Assembly (NCBI GenBank): GCA_009602725.1
Contig: WELB01000091.1
Coordinates: 405,257-462,290, forward strand
DNA from: Spirogloea muscicola
Lineage: Eukaryota; Streptophyta; Zygnematophyceae; Spirogloeales; Spirogloeaceae
Direction of reading: 5' to 3'
DNA length: 57,034 nucleotides
Shown here: positions 20,966-30,700 of the stretch, piece after piece
How the letters are laid out: each line of letters starts with the position of its first letter
How positions within the stretch are numbered: the stretch's first letter is position 1
Made by a program: the position numbers and the translations under genes
The notes under the pieces: generated by a model
The model's database searches: none
The model's input: only the letters and a program-made list of their open reading frames with translations
What the model was told of the DNA's origin: nothing

Positions 20966-21458
20966 GGATAGGGGCTGGAAAAGCCAGCCCAGAAAAGAAT
21001 GAACAAAGTACGAGAAGGGGAAGCGCTAAGAAAACAAAGCACACAAAGAAAGAAAGCAGCTACAAACCACTCAGTAACCCCAGCCAGGCGGTATAATCGC
21101 TGCTGGCACCGACTTGGGTCGGCACTAACAGAAAAGATGCTAGCGCTGCCTGATAGGTCAGAAGCGGCCGTGGCTACGCTGGTTGGCTAAGCTGCTTGGC
21201 CGGCCCGTCATGGGCCAACCACCGGGGGTCGAGGTTGTCGTAGTCTTCCAGCTCACCGCTGACGAGGTTAAGCATGCCGGTTCTTCCACGGGGACAGAAG
21301 CTTCCACAGGATGATCGAGCATGCATGGCGCTGAACCGCGTGGGCCATGACAAGTGTGTAGGATGCTCGCAGACCCTTAGACGCTCCAAGAAGAGAAGCT
21401 CGGCAGACGGGTGTTCAGATAGTCCGGCCTCGTCCTGGACTGTGTCATGATATCTACG

Positions 21459-21485
21459 GGCATCCCGGGTCATATGAATATCATA
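21459..21485. other. Spacer between the two arms of the giant inverted repeat
   Basis: Twenty-seven bases (ggcatcccgggtcatatgaa then tatcata) separate the arms. They are not self-complementary as a whole, so the palindrome is not seamless. Confidence 0.85.
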
Positions 21486-22502
21486 CGTAGATATCATGAC
21501 ACAGTCCAGGACGAGGCCGGACTATCTGAACACAAGTCTGCCGAGCTTCTCTTCTTGGAGCGTCTAAGGGTCTGCGAGCATCCTACACACTTGTCATGGC
21601 CCACGCGATTCAGCGCCATGCATGCTCGATCATCCTGTGGAAGCTTCTGTCCCCGTGGAAGAACCGGCATGCTTAACCTCGTCAGCGGTGAGCTGGAAGA
21701 CTACGACAACCTCGACCCCCGGTGGTTGGCCCATGACGGGCCGGCCAAGCAGCTTAGCCAACCAGCGTAGCCACGGCCGCTTCTGACCTATCAGGCAGCG
21801 CTAGCATCTTTTCTGTTAGTGCCGACCCAAGTCGGTGCCAGCAGCGATTATACCGCCTGGCTGGGGTTACTGAGTGGTTTGTAGCTGCTTTCTTTCTTTG
21901 TGTGCTTTGTTTTCTTAGCGCTTCCCCTTCTCGTACTTTGTTCATTCTTTTCTGGGCTGGCTTTTCCAGCCCCTATCCTCAATGGGCGAGCCCTTCTTCT
22001 TCGCCTGGCCCAGTCGGTGCCAGCAGCGAATCTGCCGCCTGGCCCAGCCGGAGCCAGCAGCAACCGCAGCGCCTGGCCCAAGCCGGAGCGAGCGGTCCGA
22101 GCCGGGCAGTCCGCTCGGCAATCTTCACCCTCGTGCCCACGCCTGCGCACCCGCGCCTGCGCCTGCGCCTGCGCCCAGAGAGCCTAGCACGTAGAGCATA
22201 CTGCAGCCGGCCCCGCGCCTGCGTCCGTGCCTGTGCCCAGAAGAGCACAGTGCGCAGAGCATACGGCAGACGGCAGCTTGTGGAGCTTAGCCTGGACCCG
22301 CGTACGACTGCGAAAAGTCTTGGAAGACTCGCGGTGAGCAGCCTTGCATCAGCGCTGCCATCGTCTGTCTGTCTCTCAAGTCCTGATAGTTGATGTCATT
22401 GAGTCTGCCGTGTATTGCTCGGTACTGACATTGTGGTCGAGTATATTGTTGCATCAGTTGCTAGACTCAGTGCTCTTGCATCTCGCATGCTTGCATATCT
22501 AC

Positions 22503-22636
22503 ACCGGGTTACAAAAGCCGCGGTTCGCACCTTTGGTTACAAAAGCCGTGGTTCGCACATTTGGTTACAAAAGCCGTGATTTGAACACTGGTCACAAAAG
22601 CCGTGGTCCGAAGTATTAGTCACACAAGCCGGGTTA
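22503..22636 (+). repeat. 28-bp tandem repeats in the element leader (right arm)
   Basis: Mirror of 20308-20441: repeated gttacaaaagccg-ggttcgcac units in the leader, about 120 bp upstream of the Gag frame. Confidence 0.8.
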
Positions 22637-22750
22637 CTTAATCTAGCCGAGTCTGTTTGATTCCTCGTTGATTGCCGAGTGGAGTCCGACTCATTTTGCT
22701 AGACTCGAGTTCTTGCTTCTGTAACTTATAATTCAGATCTATTCTCGCCG

Positions 22751-23347
22751 TTGGCCGAATCCTCTTTGTTGACTCAACATTGTATGAGATTGCGGTCAGG
22801 CAAACTCGTCAAACTGGACGAGTCAGATAGCGCAGATTTGTCTGGTATTGATCGACCTGCGCTTGTTCCACCTGCATCTTCTACTGCTGCAGAAGCTCAA
22901 ACAACTGGAGATCTTCCTCAGCCGGTAGTACCGACAGCCAGACTCTTCCGCACTCGAAGGACACACATGGCTTCAGGTACCCGTCCGATATTTGATGGCA
23001 CACATGAGGGGTCGTCTTTGGAAGAGGTCAGGAATAATTTTGTTGCAGAACTCTGTGAGTTGGATGTACAGGGTTTTGTGTTTAAAAGAGACCAGAAGAT
23101 GACTTTATTTGCTAAATATTTTACTGGTGCTGCTGGGGATGTTTACAGAAAGTCTAAACAAGAAGTGTTGAACCTTAGAACACCTCTATGCGTGTCTGCT
23201 ACACCAGCCGAGATTGCAGCAGGTCCTAAATTAATTGAGGATCCTGTTGAGAAGATGATAGAACGTATGACCAAACAGTTTCCTGAAAATAACATGCAGT
23301 ATAAGCAAGAGTTGTTCAGGTCCATGTTCAGGTCGTCTAGAAAATGA
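22751..23347 (+). CDS. Retroelement Gag capsid-like frame (right copy), probably frameshifted at its 3' end
   Basis: The protein has an acidic Ser-rich N-terminus, then GTRPIFDGTHEGSSLEEVRN and the segment ELCELDVQGFVF with LFAKYFTGAAGDVYRKS, typical of retrotransposon Gag. Near 23335 a different frame continues the Gag-like reading (LENETVTACYHRY, KLIENPEQASVRR) until about 23420. The original frame then resumes in the zinc-knuckle frame. This indicates two compensating small indels, so the present copy is broken. It reads away from the palindrome centre. Confidence 0.7.
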   Translation: MAESSLLTQHCMRLRSGKLVKLDESDSADLSGIDRPALVPPASSTAAEAQTTGDLPQPVVPTARLFRTRRTHMASGTRPIFDGTHEGSSLEEVRNNFVAELCELDVQGFVFKRDQKMTLFAKYFTGAAGDVYRKSKQEVLNLRTPLCVSATPAEIAAGPKLIEDPVEKMIERMTKQFPENNMQYKQELFRSMFRSSRK

Positions 23348-23443
23348 AACCGTGACAGCTTGTTACCATAGGTACACCAAGCTTATAGAAAATCCCGAAC
23401 AAGCATCAGTTCGCAGGATCTAGCTAACCAATTTCTTTGTGTT

Positions 23444-23893
23444 GTGTTGGGAAAAGCCTTGTACCATGTTCTAGACTTCTTGCTGATGCAAGCGAAGCAA
23501 TCCCACAAGCCTCATTTTGACCTTGCAGACGTGTTTCAGGTCATGCTTGAGAAGGAGTCTGCTGATTTTGCTTTGAAAAGGTTGGATGATCGCTTCACAG
23601 GAGCCTCAGCTTTCGACAAGGAAAGGAAGGAAGACAAAGACACACCTGTCAAGAAATTCTCTTCAGGTATTACCAAAGCTCATGTTGCAATTACTGACAT
23701 GCCTCAAGCAGTAAGTCATGGTCCTAAACAGTATCAACCGCGTCCTGCCATTACCGGTAAGACCGGTCATATCAAGCGGAATTGTACTGCATTGCACCAG
23801 ACCACAGGAGCTACTTGTGCTTTTTGTGGCAGAGTGGGTCATGTAGAAAGTCAATGTTGGAAGAAGAACCCTGACAAGCTGCTACGAGTTTGA
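23444..23893 (+). CDS. Retroelement nucleocapsid-like frame with CCHC zinc knuckle (right copy)
   Basis: It is in the same frame as the Gag frame upstream but separated from it by stops. The N-terminal half continues Gag (FDLADVFQVMLEKESADFAL). The C-terminal part has one complete CCHC knuckle (CAFCGRVGHVESQC) and one degenerate one. It overlaps the protease frame by about 4 bases. Confidence 0.8.
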   Translation: MLGKALYHVLDFLLMQAKQSHKPHFDLADVFQVMLEKESADFALKRLDDRFTGASAFDKERKEDKDTPVKKFSSGITKAHVAITDMPQAVSHGPKQYQPRPAITGKTGHIKRNCTALHQTTGATCAFCGRVGHVESQCWKKNPDKLLRV

Positions 23894-24948
23894 GTGGCCA
23901 GGTGTCTTCCAAGGATTATTCTGTGCGTGCTGACAAATCTGACGTGAATAGGTTGGAACGAGATGTTGCACAGTTGACACAGAAATTAGCTATTTATGAG
24001 GCCGAGGCTAAGACTCGAGCTAAGTTGGCTGCAGCCGCAGTGGCTCAGACGAATGAGGACGATGTTGATGGAGACCTCGCTGGGCTTTCACACGAGTATG
24101 AATACTCACACCTGGCTGTCGTTGCTGCCACTGCTCCTGAACCAACTGTTGTCAGCAGGAATTCCCTCAAGAGGAACGAGACTGACTTGCAACAGACAGC
24201 ACGTGCAGGGAATGCACGCTATCCCGCTAGCTTCAGGGTTAAGGACGTTACACTGACTCATGAGCCACGTCTGCCTATAGCTACAGTAGCTTCAGATGCT
24301 GTGGCTCTTCCTGATTGTCAGTTGTCCCAGGATATACTTCTGACGAAGCTGCACAGAACACCTGTGCTAAGCTTCGATGACTTGAGTTGGACTAAGGAGA
24401 GATTGAGTGCCATGCTACAGACTAGTCCTGGTACTGATAACTCTCATACGGTTCCAGTTGCAGCTGTTCCAACCATGACATCTACTAAGCCAATTGTGGC
24501 TCTGTTTGGTGCTCGCTCTGTTCCATGCAGATCAGCAGTGGAGAGGCAGAAGAGATTCTCTTCGGCCACTTTCCTCGACAACACCAATGGCATTCTGACT
24601 GTGGAAGGTACAACTCCACCTTCTGTGCTCATTGACACAGGTGCCCAACCGGTACTCCTGGGTCGCGGCATGATTGGCAAGTTAAATCTGCAGGCTGGAG
24701 ATATTGTCCATAGCGACATGAAAATCAAGACTGCAGCCGGTGGTACCAATAGCATCATAGGGGTGACCAGGAAACCTCTGTCCATTACCCTATATGCTGA
24801 TATACCTTCAAAGAAGACGTCATTGTCTGTTGTTTGCATGATCACAAAAGCAGACACCTATGATGTTTTGTTAGGAACCAAAGTTCCTAACAAAACAGTT
24901 ACAGGTTCAGATTTGGGCCTCACATTTTTCCTTGTTAACATTGCGTGA
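23890..24948 (+). CDS. Retroelement aspartic protease-containing frame (right copy)
   Basis: The frame is about 350 residues. It holds a heptad-like segment near the start, a poorly conserved linker, and a retropepsin-like domain near residues 235-330 with the DTG catalytic triad in VLIDTGAQPVLLG and a second conserved strand YDVLLG. It stops shortly after the protease; neither this frame nor another in the arm continues into reverse transcriptase. Expression as a Gag-Pro fusion would need a frameshift at the overlap with the upstream frame. Confidence 0.8.
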   Translation: MSGQVSSKDYSVRADKSDVNRLERDVAQLTQKLAIYEAEAKTRAKLAAAAVAQTNEDDVDGDLAGLSHEYEYSHLAVVAATAPEPTVVSRNSLKRNETDLQQTARAGNARYPASFRVKDVTLTHEPRLPIATVASDAVALPDCQLSQDILLTKLHRTPVLSFDDLSWTKERLSAMLQTSPGTDNSHTVPVAAVPTMTSTKPIVALFGARSVPCRSAVERQKRFSSATFLDNTNGILTVEGTTPPSVLIDTGAQPVLLGRGMIGKLNLQAGDIVHSDMKIKTAAGGTNSIIGVTRKPLSITLYADIPSKKTSLSVVCMITKADTYDVLLGTKVPNKTVTGSDLGLTFFLVNIA

Positions 24949-25289
24949 GATGAACGATTGGTGACGTTGGTCTCCTGACGGACTGTCTTCTTGTCAGCCT
25001 GGCCAGCGCAACCACTTTCTTGTTTCGGTTTGAGTATTACATGGCTTGCATACGTCAGCTTTTGTTTCTATATCAGTCAATCGACTCTATCTCGCATGGA
25101 CGCCCATGCGCATGACACCCTTTCTTCACTTGCAGGCAAGCTGCGCTACAGCTGCTTCTGGGTCTCGTCGGGGTGCCTCTTTTCAAGCTGCGAATCACTC
25201 CGACTTTCGGCTGCTGACTCGGAGTAATCTTATGTCAGGGGCCACCAACTCATATTTGTGTGTTCGTGTATTGCCAGTTTTTGCTAAAT

Positions 25290-25290
25290 N
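25290..25290. other. Single N at the junction of the inverted repeat and the monooxygenase exon
   Basis: One ambiguous base separates the retroelement arm from mid-exon coding sequence. See findings. Confidence 0.95.
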
Positions 25291-26868
25291 CGGCGGCGGC
25301 GGCGGCCGCACGACGGTGCGGGCGCGCCTGCTGGTCGGCGCCGACGGCCTGCGCTCGGCTGTGCGCCGGCAGCTGGCCGGCGACAAGCCGCGCGACCTGC
25401 GCTGCCTCAACTGGAACGCCATCGTCGACAACCCCGGCTGCCGGTGTGGCGGGGCCCCAACTCTTATCCCCCCTTTCGCTTTCGCCGCCGCTGTTCAAAT
25501 CTCAGCAGCCGCATCCTCTTCCAGCGGCTGCACTCTCTCCTCTGTCCCCTGGTGGCTCAAGAGCTTGTCAATTGCCAATTGTTATTCGGGCATCAGTTAG
25601 CGACCTCTATGTGTTAACTTGTGGTCACTGAGTGGGTCAGCTTAAGCAGCAGGTGATGTACATCTGCCAATTGTACTTGGCCACCCAGGCCCTCCATCAT
25701 TCCATGCCCATTGTCAAAGAGGCTGCGCAGGAAGGCCGGACGCCAGATACGTTATGGAATGTACTGTAATGGGCTCCGCCGCAGGCTATCATGTGAGCCT
25801 GTAGCTCGGCTGTGCGCAGTGTCATCGACGGCCACGGCCGAGACGAGATCGTGGTGAAGCAGGACGCCGGCAAGGCGCTGCGGCACCTCCTCGTGGACGC
25901 GGGCGAGGGCAAGTCCTTCTGGCAGCTGATGAAGTACGACCGCGATGGCGCCGCCGGCGCTGAGTTGGGCGACGCCTGGGGCGGCTATGGAGCGCCGGGG
26001 GCTCGCGAGCGCGCGCTGGCGCAGATCGCAGGCCTCAATGGGTGGGACGACGTGCGGCAGGCCATCGAGGCCACCGCCGATGCCCAGATCTTTGAGCGCC
26101 GCCTTGCGGACCGGCTGCCGCTGCCGTCGTGGAGCAACGCCCTCGGCAACGTCGTGCTCCTCGGCGACGGTATGTGCCGTTGTCATCAAATCTAGCCAGG
26201 ACTTATAGACATCAATGTGGGTTTTATTTAACGTCGGTTGTGTACTTAGCAGCTGACAGAATTGCTTCGCTGACCCAAAGCGCCGGGATGCGGTGGCCAG
26301 CGGCGCACGCCATGTTCCCGGGCCCTGGCGAAGGAGCGCGCACGGCGTTCGAGGACGCGCACCAGCTCTGCCTGGCGCTGGCACCCCTCTCCGGCGGCCC
26401 TTGGGGCCTGCCAGACGTCCGAGACGCCGTGTCGAGGCACGTATCGGCACGCTTGCTGCCAGATCCGCCTGTCGTGTCGCAATGGACATGGCTATGTAGA
26501 AGCCCCTGACACACCTGCAGTAAGGATAGCCTCAGGATGTAAAAGGCTTATTATTTACCTTAAAATGGTAGTCATAAGATAATTTTCATTACATGAAGCA
26601 CAAGAGGTCCTTACCTTCTCAGCAGCCATAGATATCAGTCAGTCTTCTTGATTGCAGGTACGAGGCAGCTCGCGTCTCGCGGTGCAACCGTGTGCTGGAG
26701 TATGCCGCCGAGGACTCTGGTCTGCCTGAGGAACTCGTCGTGCCGCCGGCTGTCCGGGCGCTTACCCCCGGGCAGCGCCAGGACCGCAGTATGCAGTTCA
26801 GTACATGGATGGCCAAGTACCCTGACGCCATCAGCGGTGACCCATCATCGCAATATTGGAGTACCTAA
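25291..26868 (+). CDS. FAD-dependent monooxygenase (PHBH/zeaxanthin epoxidase-like fold), 5' part missing
   Basis: Four exons join: 25291-25443, 25820-26169, 26301-26436 and 26658-26868 (stop TAA). The first gives VRARLLVGADGLRSAVRRQL, the DG motif (GADGxxSxVR) that contacts both FAD and NAD(P)H. The joined LLGDAAHAMFPGPGEGARTA with FEDAHQL is the second FAD motif (GDAAHxMxPxxGxGxNxAxEDA), here with R in place of the usual N. The N-terminal GXGXXG dinucleotide-binding motif is missing because the gene begins abruptly after the N at 25290. The family hydroxylates or epoxidises aromatic compounds, carotenoids or ubiquinone precursors; the substrate cannot be told. Intron 3 appears to use a GC donor (tcgag|gcacgt): only that site gives the phase needed for VSRYEAARVSRCNRVLEY. 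The C-terminal tail (TWMAKYPDAISGDPSS) is not one I recognise. Confidence 0.88.
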
Positions 26869-27769
26869 GCCTAGATCTAAGATCCAAAGGCTTAAGCTCA
26901 TTTACCTCCAGTGTTGAGCACCTCATCGATGCAACAATACTGGCTGCCTGTTGCATACTGCTGTTTGCAGTCTTGCCACACAGGTTTGCCGGTGATTGTA
27001 CAGTTCATATTGTACATTGTGATATGTTTGTTGTACGGTTATGTTCATCTGAGGTGCACCACAGATGTGAAAAGTGCAGCTTTAGTCGGGAAAGGCCAGG
27101 GGTCATTGATTGTTGCCAATTCCTCTTCACTCTCAATTGTCTGTACCTCGACACCATACAGTGTATTCTGCCATGGACCTGCTCTGTAGTGTGCGACCTG
27201 CAAACCTGCATGATAGTCACTGGCCAAGAGATTTTCTCCATGCAACTTGCACAGTTGACCTGTGCTTGCTTGCAGCGTACGACCTGCCTAACTGGCACAA
27301 CAAGATTGCCACAGCAGTAGCTTCATGCAATCTGCTAAGTTACACAATGCAAAAGAAGGGTTGCATCGAAGTCACCAATACCATGGCCTACTCAGAGAGA
27401 AGTATAGCACTGTGTTGACAATGTATATCACTGTACAGCAAAGACCAGAAGCTGACTGCAGTCATGCACCGCAGTCAAGGCGATATCAACAAAGTGGTAA
27501 ACCCAGTGAAAATACCATCACGATGCTGCATTGCTGTACAGCCAAGAGCTGACAGTAGTCACATACTGCAGCTGAGGCATTTGGTGCATGTCTTGAATGC
27601 ATACGAGACGAGAGCAACCCTCAACCCAGCTCTAAGAGCAACCCTAAACCCACCTCTCTGGGTCAAGGACGTAAAGAGGTCTTTGCAGTATACACCAGAT
27701 CTTCACCTAAGTGCCATACCTTACATCTGATCATCTGAGTGCTTAATCCTGCCATGACCAATCCTAAAC
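26869..27769. other. Intergenic between convergent genes
   Basis: AT-richer sequence without recognisable exons. A short decayed telomere-like stretch (gcaaccctaaacccacc) lies near 27640. Confidence 0.5.
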
Positions 27770-30700
27770 CTATGTTCTAGATCTCAAGGGTGCAGAGGAG
27801 CCGCACATGTAGGAGAGGCCCGCCGAGGACCCGAGCCAGAACGTCCACGGCCTGCCGAAGTCGTTCAGGCCCGCGAGCTCCAGCCCAAGCTCTGAGCTCT
27901 CTGAAGCGACTGCCAATAGGGATTCTCAATGGTATATCAGAAACTGCCAGAAGGGGCTTACAACCCCTAGAATCGCCTATGGCCCAGACGGGTTCAAGAG
28001 ATTTGGTGTCTAAGGTGTGATGTATATCAGAAATGCGGAAGACGCTACATTGGGGACACGCAAGTATGAACACAATGCAGGTCTACCAAGCAGGGTCCAC
28101 AAAATGTAACATGTGATGGAAGGACTGGAGGCGCAAGGACTATGGAGGTTAGGGGACGTTGGGTGACGCTTGAGCATTTGTCGAAGAGACTGCTCTTAGT
28201 GGGGCTTCTACCTGGAAGGGAGGGAGAGCAGACTGAGGAGACCGGCGCCGGGAAGCCCCGCACGTTCCTCAGCAGCTTGCCAGAGGTGGCACTCCAGATC
28301 CGGACCACAGAGTCCTCGCCACCTTACAAGACATGTCAAGGTTTATCGCAGGTGTAAGGCTGAGGTCAGACATGGGTTTTGGGTCTACTCACAGCATATA
28401 AGTTCAGGAGCAATGGAGGAGCAAACCCAAGAAGCAATGGAGGAGCAAACCCAAGAAGCACTCCTTGCTGCAGGAGGGAAGGCCAGTCGCTTCACCTGAA
28501 GCAAGGAGGGTCTCTGTTTGGTCGAGCTCAAGGTGCAAGAAGGAGTGCGAATTGACGTGGCCATCATAGCTGAGGACCGGCCGCTCGCTCCACCTCCTGT
28601 CCCATAGCAACAACTGCTCGAGCGAAGCAGCGGAGACGGTATAGATGTGTGGTCAGACATGAATACCAGAATATGGATTTACCTGTTATATTTCATTGTT
28701 GATCAGGTCAAAGGCTAAGCAAAAGTGACAGCCTAGTATTCCAGTAAAACCGATACTGCAATTTGAAGTTGGAGCATGCAGCTCTTTGCAGTAATTCTGC
28801 TGGCAGAGGAAGGAGAGACGACTGCTCACAGATCCGTCCATGGAGCTGCTGACCAGGTAACTGTCGTCTGACCGCAGAGCCCTCAAGCTGCCATGAACGC
28901 TAACAGACACTGATCAGCTTGTCCACATCTCCTAAAGCAGCCACGCCAAAGTATGATAGCAACATGCAAGACCGAAACGAGTGGAGGTATTTAGGTGCTG
29001 TGTTAGCTGTACCTGCAAACTGCCGATGGGGCCCTCATAATGGCCGTGTGACTGCAGTACATGCGATCACTCTGGGGCACGCCACATACCGCGCCACACT
29101 TACAACCAAAGTTGGACATCACACCAGCAGGCGAGCAAACACAGGTTGCTATCAGAGTTGGTCAACATCAAAGTAAAGAATATATTATCCTCAATGCAAA
29201 CATGAGGAAGCGACGGCCTTCTGGCAAGGCACTCGCCGCATCTATTTGTGGGCTTCTGAAGTGCTTGGGCAGCTAAAGACAGTTGCCTTAGAATTGTTGC
29301 AGCAAGGCTGAGGAGTCCTTCGAAGCATGCAGCAATGGGGACAATCTTAAGCTAGCAGCTGCAGAGAGAAACTACTCCATTACTGATTCCATATAATGTT
29401 CGTGATAATGCCCAGGTCCTTACTCTAGCCATGGCAAAATGAGGACTTGGGATGTTAAGCCTGAAGATAATAGTGATGTTATGACGTACCATCACAACCG
29501 TCTTATGCCTGCCTCGAGACCCTCTCTGCAGCCTCCGCACTTTGACGCCCGCTGGCCGCCCAGCTTGAGAGCGCGGGGGCGGCAGTCGCAAATCGATGGT
29601 GGATATCACGCCATTGCGGAAGCCGTTGAGTACGACGTTGCCCTGTGCAGGCCATCCTAGGCACCCCGGCGACAAGCGTGAGTCAGGTCAGGCATGACTG
29701 AGTCCACAGCAAGTCTTGCAACGAGCAAACTACTCTCCTAGACGTCGACTAGTTGCTGCTACTATACACATAACCTGCTTCTTTAAATCCAAAGAGTGTG
29801 CTAGTCAAGGTGGTAGATCTTGACAAGGTGATTAAGTAATCTGCTGTCAAAGGTAACATAAAGGCTACTGTTTGCTTTGTCTTGATCAGCACAAGCCCTT
29901 CATGCAGCTCGCTTTTGCAGCCTGGTGCGAGCATGGACAGCGCAGGCGAGGCCCAGGGCGGACTTACGACAAGGTCGAACTGCTGAGCCAGCACCGCGCT
30001 CGCGCTCGCGCACAGCGCACGGGTCCCCTTGGTGGCCAGATCCACCAGCTGCGCACCACCCGACGTTCCTGCGACACCATCATTGCAAAAGGCACGAGAA
30101 ACCTCAACCTCAACCGCAGAGCTCAACAAGGAGAACATCTCAGAATAGTGAGGCTTTAAGTCTTAGTCAGTTTTGGAGTGTTAAGAGTTAACACAGGGAA
30201 TTGAACAATTAGTACCCAAGCTGGCAGCCCGGGTACCACCCGGCTGGACCTCGCACGTCCAGATGCTGCTGCGAGAGGTGGCCACGACACTCCGGCGGCT
30301 CACGAGGCTGCGCTGCTCCAGGCTGGGGTGCAGAACCCCCGGCGGCCGCACCTCCAGCCGGAACAGCTGCAGCGCTGCCGGCTCCTCGCCCTCGCCCAGC
30401 GTCGTCACGCTGCGCCAAGCGGCGGGGGAAGGGGGGAGGGGGGGGGGCAGATGATCTCAGGTTCAACAAGTTACCAGTATTGGCAAGCCAAGCCATCATT
30501 CAGGCTGGGACTCGAATTATGGGGGGAGGGGTGAGACAAGGGGTAAGTCCAATCAAGTAAGTCTTTAGTGTCAAATCAATCAGGGCTTCAATGCACGTAC
30601 TGCTATTGCCTTATGTAGGATCTGTCTTGGTGGCTGACAATCTAGGATGCAAGAGGAAGATCAGGGGACACAACCACATCTTCCCTTGCACTTGCTTGAT

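Larger units (their letters stand above)
17655..21458 (-). mobile_element. Left arm of a giant inverted repeat: LTR-retrotransposon-like element (Gag-protease, no RT), reading leftwards
   Basis: This 3.8-kb arm is the reverse complement of 21486-25289 (paired coordinates sum to 42944). It carries, right to left, a non-coding leader with tandem repeats, a Gag-like frame, a CCHC zinc-knuckle frame and an aspartic protease frame. No reverse transcriptase, RNase H or integrase frame is present, so it is non-autonomous or truncated. Direct LTRs flanking the copy, a primer-binding site and target-site duplications are not visible; the outer end stops at 17655 opposite the single N at 25290. The two arms differ at 21409-21410 (GG here, TT expected). 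It may be a real inverted duplication or an assembly or library foldback. Confidence 0.85.
21486..25289 (+). mobile_element. Right arm of the giant inverted repeat: LTR-retrotransposon-like element (Gag-protease, no RT)
   Basis: This is the inverted copy of 17655-21458. Order from the centre: a leader with an approximately 90-residue open frame (to 21770), one member of the dispersed ~90-bp repeat family (about 21932-22008, minus orientation), GC minisatellite, 28-bp repeats, the Gag frame 22751-23347, zinc-knuckle frame 23444-23893, protease frame 23890-24948, and a 340-bp tail that ends exactly at the N at 25290. It has no reverse transcriptase or integrase. A diverged relative of the tail (gaggcaccccgacgagac) occurs at 52.33-52.43 kb, so this family is present elsewhere in the genome. 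Confidence 0.85.

Noticed and set aside
20551-21096. Ser/Arg/Ala-rich open frames in the palindrome arms
   Set aside because: They arise from GC-rich minisatellite sequence in the retroelement leader, show no family match and are duplicated by the palindrome.
17655-25289. Whole prophage or bacterial mobile element
   Set aside because: The coding content is Gag, CCHC knuckle and retropepsin, and the surroundings are intron-bearing nuclear genes.
28340-28460. CRISPR-like or satellite array
   Set aside because: Only two adjacent 24-bp copies without spacers; a simple tandem duplication in a eukaryotic intron.
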